A stretch of DNA of 64,000 nt from Cavenderia fasciculata. Taxonomy: Eukaryota > Evosea > Eumycetozoa > Acytosteliales > Cavenderiaceae. A program made the position numbers and the translations under genes. The stretch is taken from the NCBI RefSeq assembly GCF_000203815.1, contig NW_004457695.1, positions 2,044,054 to 2,108,053 of the forward strand, in the 5' to 3' direction. Numbering within the stretch: the first letter of the stretch is position 1; each line of letters opens with the position of its first letter. Below are positions 30,978 through 44,300 of the stretch, piece after piece. A model generated the notes under the pieces. It was given only the letters and a program-made list of their open reading frames with translations, searched no databases and was not told the origin of the DNA.

Positions 30978-33170
30978 GCTAATGATAAAATGGAGTGAGG
31001 GAATGAAGAAAGTCGTTGTATGTGAGTGATGGTGATGTAAGAGTTATTGTCGTTGTTGTAAAAGTGATGGTAAGGAGAGAGGTAGGTAGGTAGGTATGGT
31101 TAAGGGTAGTTGAGTGTTGAATGTTTGTTGAGGTCTCTCTCTCCTGTGTCCTAGTCGGTTTGTTATCTATAGTGTCTTAGATATCTGATGAAATCACTTG
31201 TTGTTGTTGTTGTCTAGTTGCTTATCTTATCTTATCTTATCTTTTTTGTATGTATAGATCTGTAAAAGAGAAATAGAATATTTAAATATAAATATATAAT
31301 ACAAAGTATAATGATATAGTAGAGAGAATAAATAAAAAAAAAAAGACACAAACACAAACAGACACAAACAACCTATACTATAAAGTAGTATCTAGGGCTA
31401 GCTGCAGATGATGAAGATGAAACAAATAAAAGATATAGTGGTGGCACAGCTGCTGTCTAGAATCGAGTTGGGTTGTGTAAAAATCATCCTCACCATCACC
31501 TGATGCGTGTGGTGGTTATTATTCATTCATTCATTCATCCATTCATTCATTGCAGGGTGGTCGACCCTTTTCAATAAAAAATGATGATGCGAACAAATAA
31601 GAATGGGGAAAAAGGAGTGTAGTGGGGAGACACAACAAGCTCATTGGTTGTTGACTTATGACTTACTGTGATATGATAAACTAACTGTTTTGTCTGTCTG
31701 TCTGTCTTATTATGATAAAAACTAAAAACTAAATAACTATGCAGACAACGTTGCTTGCTTGCTTGTTTACAATAACTCTTATAGTCTTTAAAAAAAAGTT
31801 ATTTTAAATTGTTGTTGTTGTTGTTGTTGTGATGGCCTCTGTCTCTGCTGTCTCCCTTATTATTGTCAGTCAGTGTAAGCAAAGAGTGGGGTGGGGGGTT
31901 GGGTGCCCAGCTCATGACGGAATGTCATATGAGGGGGGGTCTATATAGGCCAGCCTCAAGGTACTCTCAACAAAAACAATGCGGCGGTGTGCTCAATTCA
32001 AAAATTTTAGAGTAAATATAGTAACAGTGTCGGACAAAAGAGGGTTGCTGGTGGTTCATGTCAGCGTGTTAGGGATGCGATCACATGTTGCTAGTGAGGG
32101 ACCTCGAGGGCCAAACCCGCGATATTGGCGCCCCAAAATTTTTTTTTTTCGATAACCTTTTTCGAGATGTAACATCATTGGTTTTAATGATGAAATGAAT
32201 CGATGGAATGGCTGGTTGATTGGTTGATTGGATGGATGGGTCGAATCAACAGTAACAACACAAAAAACAAACCTACGTAGTTGATCGTGATGCAAAAGTG
32301 AACTGGTCGGTCGTTTCGATGGATGGGAAAATATCTTTTCAAGATATACCGAGGAGGAGAGTTAATTGGTTTGGTTTGGTTGGATTGATTGATTGGTTTG
32401 GTTTGAGTTGAGAGAGGATTGAGATGGGTGGAAGGATGGAAGGATAGAGGATAGATGAAAGGTGAAACAAGTAGTTGTGTTTAAATGATAAATGAAATAA
32501 AATGATCATGTTGTGTGATCGTTTTTATGACATCGATTTTGTAAAGTCAATGATCGATTTAAATTAATACATTCTAGGTTGGATCGTTCGACGGGTTGTG
32601 TGGAGTTAGTAGTGGGTGGGCAGGGAGATGTGTAGAGGGGGGTAAGGGTTGGATGAAAAACCAATTTTTGAGTGACGATGAGGATGTCTGTATGACCATT
32701 TTGAATTTATATATACTTGTTATCCCCATAGCCTATAATAACAATGTAATGAGGTGGTGGTGGTCAAGTGTATTTCATATATGTTCATCAAACAAACAAC
32801 ATCATCAATCAATCAATCAATCAGTCAATGACCTCTCCCTTGCATCGATCGTTTCACATTCCTTCTCCCCTCACCTCACCTCTCCTTTCCTTTCCTCTCC
32901 TCATGTGATTGCAGTCTTGATTAATCTCTTCTTCACATTCATACAACAAATAATTGTAGAACAAAAAAAATCAGTGCCTTCTGTTTTATGCCTTCTATTT
33001 TGTTTGTGTGCATATGATATGTGATGTGATTGACAATATACATAAATGTATGTTTGTCGTGTTTATATTAGTTAAATCTGGTGATTAACGATTATTTGGT
33101 GATCGTGGTGGTTGGTTGTTGTTAATAAGGGGATGAGCTAGCAAGAGGAATGGTTGTGACTATGGCTACA

Positions 33171-33243
33171 TATCCATACATCCATACATCCATACATCCA
33201 TACATCCATACATCCATACATCCATACATCCATACATACATCC
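33171..33243. repeat. (CATACATC)n octamer tandem repeat
   Basis: About nine head-to-tail copies of CATACATC in the long spacer, ending in CATACATACATCC. Pure simple-sequence DNA. Confidence 0.9.
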
Positions 33244-34284
33244 AATACAAATATATTATATAATATAACACAATGTGATTATATATATATGTAAATAATA
33301 ATTATTTAATATGTATAAGGATGGATAGATAGATATTTACAAGATGTGTGTTTTGTGAGATTTGCTCTATCAATACTATAATTTATAATATATAATAATA
33401 TTTACTTTTGACTGTTGTTCAACTATAGTTAGTTCGTTAGTATAGTAGTATATTAATAATACAAAAAGTGGTGTTATGTGTTGTTGTGGTCGTTATTGTT
33501 GTTATTGTTGGTATAACTCTTCCTTTTATATATATATATATCTAGTCAATGTGTGTTGTACATGCGTTGATGATTGATTATGTTGGATGCATTACACTAC
33601 AAACAACCTCTATCATGATCAATCCTTCTTCTTCTTTGTTTTATTCAAAATGATGAAATTGTCAAAAGAGAAGCCACCTTTTTTAGGCAAACGCATCAAA
33701 GGGTCATCTAATTTTTCAAGGGGTATGGTATCTTTAAAATCCTCTCTAATTTTGGTTTTTTTTCAACAGACAGGGAGGAGGAGAATGAATGTTGTGTTGT
33801 GATGGGTAGCCAGCTAGATAACGTGACAATATTAATAAAAAAAGGTTGTCTATCCAATCCATCCTACGTTGCTATTGATTGAGTGTTTGTTTTGATTGCA
33901 TGGCGACACACTTGACCAGATAAAAGAAAAGAAGAATTGCGGGCTGCTACGGGTGGATTTATTTATCACCACCACAACTTAAGGTTTGGATCGTAGGAAG
34001 GGATAGGGATAGGACCTTCACTTTAATTCTTGTTTGTGGATGTTGTGTGGTTTTGGGCTGGGGCACTGCCCAACCTATGAATCTCTGAATTGATTCTGAT
34101 TCTTCAATTTCGATCAACCTTTTCTTTAAAATGTGATTGATTGATTGATTTACTGACAACAGAGGTAATTATCATATATATGATTGATTATTCTGTTGTT
34201 GTACAATTTAGAAAAATAAAATCTTTATAAACAAAATTTGCATTAATGCAGGTCTGTCGAGTGTAGTTAATGTTTGTATTAATG

Positions 34285-34312
34285 CAATTGTAAAAGCATA
34301 TCATTACAATTG
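34285..34312. repeat. Inverted repeat CAATTGTAA / TTACAATTG
   Basis: Perfect 9-bp arms (34285-34293 and 34304-34312) flank a 10-base loop. It lies just before three direct copies of CAAGTTGT (34347-34354, 34372-34379, 34403-34410). It could be a protein-binding dyad or a hairpin. There is no direct evidence of function. Confidence 0.6.
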
Positions 34313-36274
34313 AACCATCACAATTTGTGTAATCACTGTTTTGATACAAGTTGTTGCAACGTTGGTTGTTTCAAGTTGTAAAAGGTCCATCAACAAACAA
34401 CCCAAGTTGTCAACACAAGTCTATTAATAATAATAATAATAATTTAACATTGCAGTACTATTTTCAAAGATTCTTTGTTGACATGTGTGTGTGATTGAGG
34501 TGAATAAAGCGTCACATCCGACGACGCTCAGAAAGCCGATGCTCTTTGTCGCACAGGAGAGGAGAGAGCAGAGAGAGTGATCTGGGGTCGAGAAAAAAAA
34601 AAAAAAAAAAACTGATCTTATTTGAACGGGGGTCTTCTTCTTGTTTCCTCATCCTCCACATTACTTATTTATTATTTATTTAACAAACAAACACATACAG
34701 AACAGATATAGATCTACATATATATATTATTTATTGATTATTAGTTTAATCACCAACACCCCTCACTCACACACACAATTGTAATATTAGGATCAACAAC
34801 AACAACAACAACAACAACAAAGAAAAGAATCAACCCACTAACCCTCAATTCGAAAAAGGTATTGGTCCTGTGAATCTTGAGTCTTGATACCTACCATACA
34901 TTACTAACTCTTTCTCTTTCTCTCTCTCTCTACCATCCATCAAACTATCTTATCTAAACTCAAAAGTGTAATATTAGTCAAACAAACAAAACAAAACAAA
35001 CAAACAAACAAACAACCTAGTAAAACCAAAACTATCACGACGAATACAATATAGATAGAAAGATACAGAAACACGAGAAGAGGAACAAACAATAGTACTT
35101 ACTATTGTATAGAGAGAAGAAATAGTTTAGCAGTCGAAAGGTATGTGAATAACAAGCAACAAGCAAACAACAACAAACCATATCTCATCGTGATAATATG
35201 TACGATGGTTATGATAAATGATAGAAACATGTTAACAACAATGCATTTCAACCAACCTTTCAATTGTACAATCGCATTGATTCGACTTTTGATTTGATTT
35301 GAATTGGATAGGTTGTTGCATGCATGCATGGTTAGAACAACCCATCCACCACTCATTCAGAATGTTGCAACACAAATCTAATTACTATCACTATGGTGTG
35401 TGTGTGTGTGTGTGGTATGGTATTGACTGCAAGTGTTGCACGTGGTGTTGGTGGAGGGGGGGTATGTCAGTTTTAAAAGAAGGATGACTATGACACACAG
35501 TGAGAGAGAGAGAGAGAGAGAGATACAAGGAGAGAATGACAGATAGATAGATAGATAGACAGACTATTATAATCCACATAAATCGTTTATATTTTTTTTG
35601 TGCTGTATATATGTTGTTGACAGGTTCTTAAAAGTGTGGTTTTAAATATATATTATATGTATCACACACGGTACCAAGATATACATATTATTTTCCACAA
35701 TTACCGCACACGCTAAACCAAACCAACCAAATCAACCAAATCAATCAAATTATACACAACTTTCCATAGTTGTTCATTCCCCTTTTCTCTTCTCTCTCTT
35801 TCCTATTTCCATCCATTATTATCATCATCATCATCTCTTTTTATATTTGTTTAAAATAATATATATATATATATAATCACTATCACTTTTTTGTTTCTCT
35901 AAATATAGTACCATCAAACAATTAAATATTGTTATCTATCTTTTCCATTAATTAATCAAATTCCATCCATCCATCAAAATAATCAATCACACTAATCTTT
36001 TTATTTTTTTTAATTGATTCCTTTAATTTGGGGTATCACAACTACTACTACTACTACTAATCAATATCAACCCATTGTCATATTTGGTCATTTATCTATT
36101 TTTTTGGATTTATTCCCCTTTTCGTTGTTTGTGAAATTATTATTATCTCTGTTCAATACCTCCCCTCCCCTCATTCTCATTCTTCATTCTTCTTGTTATT
36201 ATTATCATCATCATATCATTCTATTTATTTGATCATCAAATAATTATCATCAATATCATTATTATCATTCGAAA

Positions 36275-39200
36275 ATGAATCAAATCATTTATTTAAAACA
36301 AAGATATCGTAGATATTCAACGTTGTTATTAACCAAGATTAATCATATTAAAGACACCTCGAGTAAGAGATTTAGTCAACATTACAATCATAACAATCAA
36401 AATAATAATAACCAAGACGACTACGACGACGACGATAATATAATAATGGAAGAACCAAAAGAACTGGAAACGCAAGGACAATTACCTGATGGTGACAATG
36501 CAGATGCTGGATCCGTCACCGGTGATGAAGATATCAATGATAATGCTAGCGAAAAGAATATGAATGATGTTGCAGCAGGAGAAGAAACAACATCTGATAA
36601 TGAAGAAGGTGATAATACTGGCAAGACAAATAATAATAATGATACACCAGGCGACAAGAAACAAAACAACAAAAAGGATCAAAAGAAATTTGAAAAGGAA
36701 GAAAAGGAACGTTTAAAACGTGAGGAAAAAGAGGAAAAGGAGAGAGTCAAACGTGAGGAAAAAGAAAGAATCGAAAGAGAAAAAGAGGAAAAGGAACGAG
36801 CCAAGCGCGAGGAAAAGGAACGTTTACGATTAGAAAAAGAGGAAAAGGAGCGTCTCAAACAACAACAAAAGAATGCTGGTGGAAGTAGCTCTGGATTTTT
36901 AAAGTTTAAAAGAGAGCCATCGCAAATCAACATTGTCAGAGATAGTTCTCCCTCGTCTTCACCATATGGTTCAACTCTTGACCTTCATGAAAATATCAAC
37001 AAGGATGAAATAGCTACACTCACACAATCACCATCGACATCTTCATTGGATGAGACGACTGGTGCTAGTAGTGGTGGTGGTGGCGGAGGTGACGCAGTTG
37101 CCAACAAAGACCAAGACACAAATAGCAGTGAAATCACAGATGAAGCTGTATCTTCAGAGGATGGTAATATCTCTTCTGGTGCAGCTAGTCCATCTGTATC
37201 ACCTGCTCCACCTGCCACTGTAGTAGCAGCTGCTCCCACACCCACACCAGAAGTCACATCACCACAAGGAAAAGGTGGAAATAAGCGTGACCAAGTTGTC
37301 ATCAAAGTAACACGTGCATTTGCTCCAGTCGTACATCAAAACGTTCTCGAGGAAACTGGTGAAACCAAAATGAGAAACAAAGTAATCAATGAAATCATCA
37401 ATACTGAAAAGGATTATATTTCAGATCTTAAAGTTATTATTAATGTAAATATAATACATTTCAAACAAATCAAACAAATAATTTATAATATATATATTAA
37501 TATATTTTATTTCTCTCTTTTTTTAGGTTATTTATACACCATTAAAAGAATCAAAAATATTACAAGAAAAGGATATAAGTACAATATTTTCAAATGTACA
37601 ATTCTTGTTGAGTGTAAATGAAGTGTTGTTGGCGGATTTGGAAAAGGCGGCCAATGAGAATTTGGGTGCTTCGATTGGCCCATGTTTTAGATACCTTGCC
37701 GACTATCTCAAGATTTACTCGTCGTATTGCTCCAACCAGCAGATTTCACACGAGCACTTGATACAGTGCTCCAAAAAGAACCCATCGTTTAAACAGTTTC
37801 TCGACGAGAAGCAGGCGTTGCCCGAGTGCCGTCAGTGCCATCTCGACTCGTTTTTGATCAAGCCAATCCAACGTCTATGTAAATATCCCCTCCTCATCCG
37901 TGAACTCATCAAAAACAGCGATGAGAAGCACCCCGATCTGCCATCGCTCGAGGGTGCCTATGCCAAGATCCAGGCCGTCGTCTTGCTGGTCAACGAGAGC
38001 AAGCGCAAGGCCGAGGTGCAACAGCAAATGTGGAAGATCCACGAGCAGCTCGAGACATCGGAGAAATTTGACTTTTTGACGCCTACGCGTTACCTCTTGC
38101 GCGAGGACACGCTTCGCGAGCTGACCGAGGATAGAACGGCCGTCGCTGGTCGCAGCCATTACTACCTGTTCAACGATATCATCATGCGTACGAAAAAGGA
38201 CAAAAAGTCAATCAAGCTCGAGACGCTCTTTGTCGTTGCGTCGATCACCATCAACGATGTTGAGAACCGCAGCTCGCACTTTTGCAACACATTCGAGTTG
38301 GCGCAGATGGGTAGCGCCGGTCGCAAGTTCACTCTCATGTTTGACACGTACGAGCAAAAGATGGAATGGATGACCGAGATTGAAACACTCATCCGTCCCT
38401 ACAAGGAAGAATCGATGCGTGAGTATGAAAAAATGCTCGATGAATTTGAACCTGGGGGTAAGCTCAAACGCAGCACTATCGCCAGCTCCAACCCTGCCAC
38501 TCAAGCACAAGACCCGTCACCCAAGTCACTCTCGCGATCAGTCACTGCCAATGTCCTGGCCAACACCTCTTCCAAACATCTACCTTCTGTCCCCTCCAAA
38601 CCTCTTCCCCCACCACCACCCAAATCAAAATCAGTTGCCAATATTTCAGAGGTAGTCGTTACACAACCAGCAGTGGTTGTAGTTCCTGAAGAAGTTGTAG
38701 AGCCAGAGGTGGTAGTTGATACTACACCCAAACCACCCTTTTCAAAACCAAAACCACCCGCAGGATCAACATTTAAAAAGATTGTTGCACCTCCCAGACC
38801 AACCTCGTCGCCCGTGACTCCAACTGCTACTCCTACATCTACTACACCGACTGACTCCCCAACCTCTTCACCTGCGCCAAGACCGGTTCTCAAGCCAAGA
38901 CCAATGTCGGCGGTTAATTCCAATTCACCAGCCAATTCGACCACACCAACCGACTCGCCGTCCAATCCAAACAGAGGAAGACCATTACCATCTCCATCGC
39001 CAGCGCCATCTCCATCATCAGCACCAAATACACCAACTGTTGCACCAGCAAAAATATCACCTCGTCCAACTTCACAACAATTACCGTTACATTCTGATGC
39101 TACCCCACCCATCCCAACTAGACCAACCTCTGCTATCATCAACAAACCAAGCGCTGCAGTATCATCTACAAACAATGGAGAGGATGATGACGAATCTACA

Positions 39201-39602
39201 CCACCAGTCCCAACGATCAAATTCCCAAAGGGAGCAGCTGGTTTTAAACAAATGGCAGGTTATTCTCCCAGTTCATCCAAATCCTATTCTACGTTTTCAT
39301 CACCAAAGTCTGCACCTGTAGTCTCTGACAATGGTCCACAAAGAGCTCAAGACGACTCATTTAGACCAACACCCCAAACCAGACCACCAGTCCTCCCACC
39401 CACCCAATCATCAGAGTCTAACGTTTCCCGTGTTATGCCACTTCCACCTGGAGGAGCTCCCGCCCGTTCAACATCGATGAATTTTAGTACCAATAACGAT
39501 TCTTCTTCTTCTTTCTCTCCACAAGGCAAGTCAGTTGCCCCTCCATCATCAACAGGAACAGTTCCTATTCCACCACCACGTAATCCAGTACCAAGAAAGT
39601 AA
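36275..39602 (+). CDS. RhoGEF (DH-PH) with acidic/coiled N-terminus and proline-rich tail
   Basis: Two exons, 36275-37444 and 37527-39602, phase 0, 1081 aa if the first ATG is used. The ATG at 36446, just before EEPKELETQG, is a possible alternative. Residues ~125-200 are a Lys/Glu/Arg coiled-coil-like run (KEEKERLKREEKEEKERVKR). The DH domain starts MRNKVINEIINTEKDYISDL and crosses the intron into VIYTPLKESK...IFSNVQFLLSVNE, then LIKPIQRLCKYPLLIRELIK, the conserved DH helix. The PH domain follows (HYYLFNDIIMRTKKD to MEWMTEIETLI). The last ~250 residues are Pro/Ser/Thr rich with several PxxP motifs, likely SH3 ligands. It should activate a Rho/Rac GTPase. The DH-PH exon is markedly GC-richer than the rest of the gene. 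Confidence 0.9.
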
Positions 39603-40120
39603 AATCATAAGTACTTTTTTTTTTTTTCCTCCTCCTCCCTCCCCTATACACAGTAACAATAATAATGTTCAATTAGAAGAAGAAGATCGATAGATAGATA
39701 GATATATTTAATATTAATATTAATAATAATAATTTAAACAAATTGGATCAGATTATCCTTTTTGCTCACTCACCCCCTATATATACCCGGCACAATCATC
39801 ATCATTATCGGTTATCTAACATATGGATTTGTATTTTTAATCAATAAACCTTCAATGATGGCCCCTTCCAAGTTTTGCAACTTGGTAACCACCAAAAACC
39901 CTATTTATATTAACACATACCAGGCAGGCAACCCATATGCGATATTTTAAAGAGAGATATTAAAAAATATCCAATTATTTTAATTTCTTTTGCAATCATG
40001 ATGGGGAAATTTCTTCGGGCGAAGCACGGAAGAAGAATCGCCTGCCCGAGGGTTTCAAACACTCACTATATTATTAAAATAGTAGTTCAAACAAAAGAGA
40101 GAGAGATAAGAAAGAAAGAA
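39603..40120 (+). promoter_or_regulatory. Spacer and upstream region of ComC-like gene A
   Basis: No gene. It contains a perfect stem CCAAGTT-ttgc-AACTTGG at 39868-39885, then a GC-rich dyad TCGGGC (40015-40020) / GCCCGA (40044-40049). Overlapping the right arm is the element CCGAGGGTTTCA (40046-40057), about 75 bp before the ATG. A near-identical element (CCGANGGGTTTCA type) occurs 80-90 bp before genes D and E. An upstream in-frame ATG at 39998 exists, but the signal peptide begins at 40121. Confidence 0.45.
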
Positions 40121-41279
40121 ATGATAAAATATTATTTTAATCTTTTAATCATCTTTTTGATCTTTAATAATGTGATTTCACAAAATATGCCCCAACCTGA
40201 ATGTATGTAAAAAACACAATTAAATTGTAGTGCAATGGTTCAAGTGGTGGGGGTTTGTGAATGATAATAATAACACTATATTTTTATTTGCTATCTTCTC
40301 TGCGCTCTTTTTAATATATTATAGTACAATCAGCACAATGGCTCATCAAACAATATGGATCTGGTATTGGACAAATAGAATCATCGATATGTGCATCAAC
40401 ACCAATGTTTAAATGTGCAGTCATTAATGGAGTAAATCATATTACAGAGATGTATGTTAATTAATTTGTGTTTGAACGCAGACATGAATTAAGAATTTGA
40501 TTGCTAATCTATCTATCTACTTACCTATTTATTATTTATTTGTATCACACATGTATGCAGAGATATGACAATTCCCACAGTTGTAAACACTGGAGCACCT
40601 CTATCTACTACTGTTTTCAACTTTCCAGAACTAATTAGTTTCAAAGTTCGAGGTGATGAAATGAATGGGTATATTGGTGACATTAACCAAAACACTATTT
40701 TAAAATTCAAAGATCTTCCAAAACTACTTAGTATCGCGTATGTTTTGTTGTTTAAACAAACAATCTCTTGGAACCAACTAATTAACTAATGAACTATATA
40801 TGTTGTTTATAAACTCTTATAGAATTTCATCAGATAAATCATTTGTAACAGTGCCAAGTGATTTCCCAGTCAATTATAATCTAACAGCACTCACAAAGGT
40901 TGATTTTGGAGCTTCTCCCATTGCATCGATTCCAGGATTCTTTAATCACTCGTCTCTTCAAGTTATACAATTGACAAACTTGCCTCAACTAACATCAATC
41001 ACACTCGACTCGTATACACGGCTTCCAAAGGCTGGATTATTGATTATCCACGTGAACCCTGTCACTCCTCTAACACTTGATCTTCAACAAGCTAGTATAC
41101 CACTACTATATATGCTGTAAGTGTTGCAACAGTCAATTAACCTCAACTCATTATAATTAACAATCTACTAATTACAATATAATAATTTATTTTTGTCTAC
41201 ATAAAGTTTAATGACTAATACTGGTTCTGGAATCATTAATGTTAATTTGAATATTTCAAATTCTCTTGCAACGTTAGTA

Positions 41280-41317
<38 letters not shown>

Positions 41318-44300
41318 CCAACTAAAAACTATGATTTATTAACATCAACAACAACAACAACAACATTGTCTAGATCATTTAACACTGTAACAGGTGCATA
41401 TCATATAAATGCTATTGACTATTCAAAAATAAATGAATTGTAAGTAACCAACCAACCAAAGGTTTTGTGATGAGTAGGAATTAATTAACTAATAATCCAA
41501 TTAATATTTTGATTTTACAAATGAATGTTGTAGAGCTTTATATGGCATAACTTCAACAGTGACACCAGACCCAATAACTTGGCCAAGTTTAAGAACTTGG
41601 TATGATAGCAATTTAGGGTTTTGATCCTGTCCATTTAATATTAATGTCGTTTTTATTTTTTATCTAGGAGATATTTTTATACATTACTATCAACCTATCC
41701 CTTTTCAGTATTTCCTCCACAATTACTAGTCTTTGGATTAATCAATTCAGCAGCGATATCTATTCCCACCAACATCCCACTATCCTCTGAACTCAAGGCA
41801 TTGTAATTATTATTATTAACAATTAATTATCCCAATTATGATATGATCTAACCACAAACATTTTCAATATATATATATTTATATATATATATAGAGTAAT
41901 TGCACAAAGTCAAATTACAGGTCCAGTGCCATGGGAATATTTTGAAAATCAAGGATCAATGTTTTTCATAGATATATCGGGTAACCCTGGAATCACCGGT
42001 GTTGTACCTCCTTCCATGTGTTCGTTCAGGCTATATGCTCTAAACACTGGAATCACAGATCTCCCAGATTGTTTTTATTGTTATAAAAGCTCTCTTAAAA
42101 GTATTATTCAAACAGACCTCTCTGTTCCAACTAATTTCCAATGCAGTATGTAATTCAAACAAACAACAACAAATATAGATTTCATGTTTAATTTATTCTA
42201 ATCAATTTTTGATTTTATCCTAGATATAACGATTACCCAGTATACATTAATATTTGTTTTTGGAAAGTCAATGATCCAAGGTCATAATATTGGGTATGGA
42301 TCTGATACTGGTAGATTTAAATTGGACCCAATCCGTGCAAACGAATTATTAACGTAAGTATGCTATATTTAAATATCTAACCAAACAACTAACCAACTAA
42401 AAAATCATCTATATTATTTATACATTTAAAAAATAGGGTTACAGATTCTATTCCACCTCCAACACCTCTTCCAATGTTTGATGTTACAATCCAATTGGAT
42501 GCCAGTTACCCTCAGTATAATTTTACATTCTCATACCTTGAGGTTGGGTTTATTGTTAGTAATCAAATTCTCCTTACGTTCTTTCCACAGGGTCGAGTTT
42601 TATTCAGTATTCCTTACTCGAAAATACAATTAACCGTTTCTCATGTTGTTAGTATCAATGAATCTTTGACACTCCTTCCTACAATAGTTGGAGGTGGCTA
42701 TATCAACTTTACATTGACAACACCAAATGATGGACAATCATCCATTCTCGTCTCAAATGATTACTTTTATTCTGGTCCTTTATCATATCTTTATACTCAA
42801 AGTATGTTCTATCTTTACTTTCCAACAACAACAACAACTTTACTTATTATTATTATTATTTTTCTAAATAATCGAATCTAGAATACCCAATTATATCTTC
42901 AATAGATCATGTAATGTTACCACAGATTGGTAGTGATTTTACATTCTCAGGTTTGTTTGGAAGTATTTTGGATATTAGTACAGCACTTGTTTATTTCAAT
43001 GGTGATGCTACGATATGTAAAGTTGTGTCGATGAATGGAAACAATATGGTGTGTAGAGTACAAAATAATTTCAAAGGAGGTGTGACAGCTATATCGACCA
43101 GTGTCGATGGATTCACTTCTAGGTCTACCTATGGACTCAATTTAAAGACTCCATATTCCGAGTGTCAACAATTCAATACTGCTTGTCAACTACATGGACA
43201 ATGTAATATAGATGGTCAATGTCAATGTGATACAGGTTACTATGGTGTAAATTGTACAATTGGTTATCCAAAATTAACTTCTGGTAGTTATGTAGATAAC
43301 ACAACAACTAGAATCATTAGTTTGTTTGGTGATTTTAGTCTAGAGCCATCAAATGTTACCATTACAGTTAATGGTACTTGGACATGTACACCGTTGGTTA
43401 CTTTACCAACTATGGTTAATTGTACCATTCAACCAATTCCAACAACAACTGGGTTAGTGTCGGTTGATATTAGTGTCAATGGTTCAACAAATAATGCAAA
43501 AGGGTTTATTTTATTCCGTCCCATTCCAACCACTCCATCCTCTTCTGAACAATCATTGGACTCTTCAAGCTCTGATTCATCAGAGACACCAATCAATCAA
43601 TGTCCAAATAATTGTTTTGGTCATGGTGAATGTATCAATTCAAAATGTAAATGTTTTGAAGGATACAATGTACAAGATAATTGTTTGACAAAGATAATCA
43701 ATAATACAATCACACCCAATACAACAGCACCAACAACATCATTTGATATTGATGGAGTCGATTTCCAATTTGAAATTGTTGCCATTCAAGAAATAGATGT
43801 TGACAGTAATATTGTTCAAGAATTATTGACTGATAAATGGAATGCAACCATTTACAATGACACTCAAACAACCACAGTCAACTATCAACTAAATACTACA
43901 TCAACAACAGTAGCAGCAACTACAATGGTCAGTGCAACGATATCATTCTCATCACAACCAAGAGATATTCCATTTGGATTAGAGACATTACATATCAACG
44001 CCAACAGTATCAAAGTATCAGTGAATATCAGTGATTGGCAATACCAATCATTCTTGACAACACTACGAGTAATATTCAAAACCACACTATCAAAAGATCA
44101 ATCATTTGAATTTGATTGTCAACAACAACAAATCGACAGTCTTCAATTCGATCAATTGTCATCATCGATTCAATATCTCAGAGTTGTCAAAGATAATATT
44201 CAATTCACCGGTCGATTCATTGATTATGTATTGTCAGATGGTAGACCATCATTTTCAAAGACATATTTAATCAATCAAACAGACAACCAAGACAATGATC

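Larger units (their letters stand above)
30712..36274. other. 5.5 kb non-coding divergent spacer between the RRM and RhoGEF genes
   Basis: I find no credible protein gene in either strand. Open frames up to 142 codons (32596-33024) are low-complexity and lack family likeness. Visible contents: (TTA)n at about 30942-30976, (TCAT)n near 31521-31553, a T-run at 32141-32150, (ATCCATAC)n at 33171-33243, a 9-bp dyad at 34285-34312, three CAAGTTGT copies at 34347-34410, an A-run at 34594-34611, (ACA)n at 34797-34819, (GT)n at 35396-35414 and (AG)n at 35502-35522. It is unusually long for such a compact genome, and probably holds long 5' UTRs, enhancers or a non-coding transcript. Confidence 0.5.

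Noticed and set aside
31900-32150. Possible tRNA gene before the T-run at 32141
   Set aside because: No convincing A box, B box (GGTTCGANTCC-like) or cloverleaf stem set could be laid out. Kept only as an island worth checking.
32596-33024. 142-codon open frame in the long spacer
   Set aside because: Low-complexity composition, no domain, no intron or codon-use support, and dominated by simple repeats.
39998-40120. Upstream in-frame ATG that would add 41 residues to ComC-like gene A
   Set aside because: It would bury the signal peptide that starts at 40121, and it covers the dyad and CCGANGGGTTTCA element shared with other promoters.
43885-44085. Minus-strand open frames of 63-66 codons, almost identical in all five ComC-like genes (also 48596-48796, 53307-53501, 57907-58098, 62690-62881)
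   Set aside because: They lie wholly antisense to the homogenised ComC-domain block. Their conservation follows from the plus-strand gene, and no start context, signal or family likeness supports a gene.
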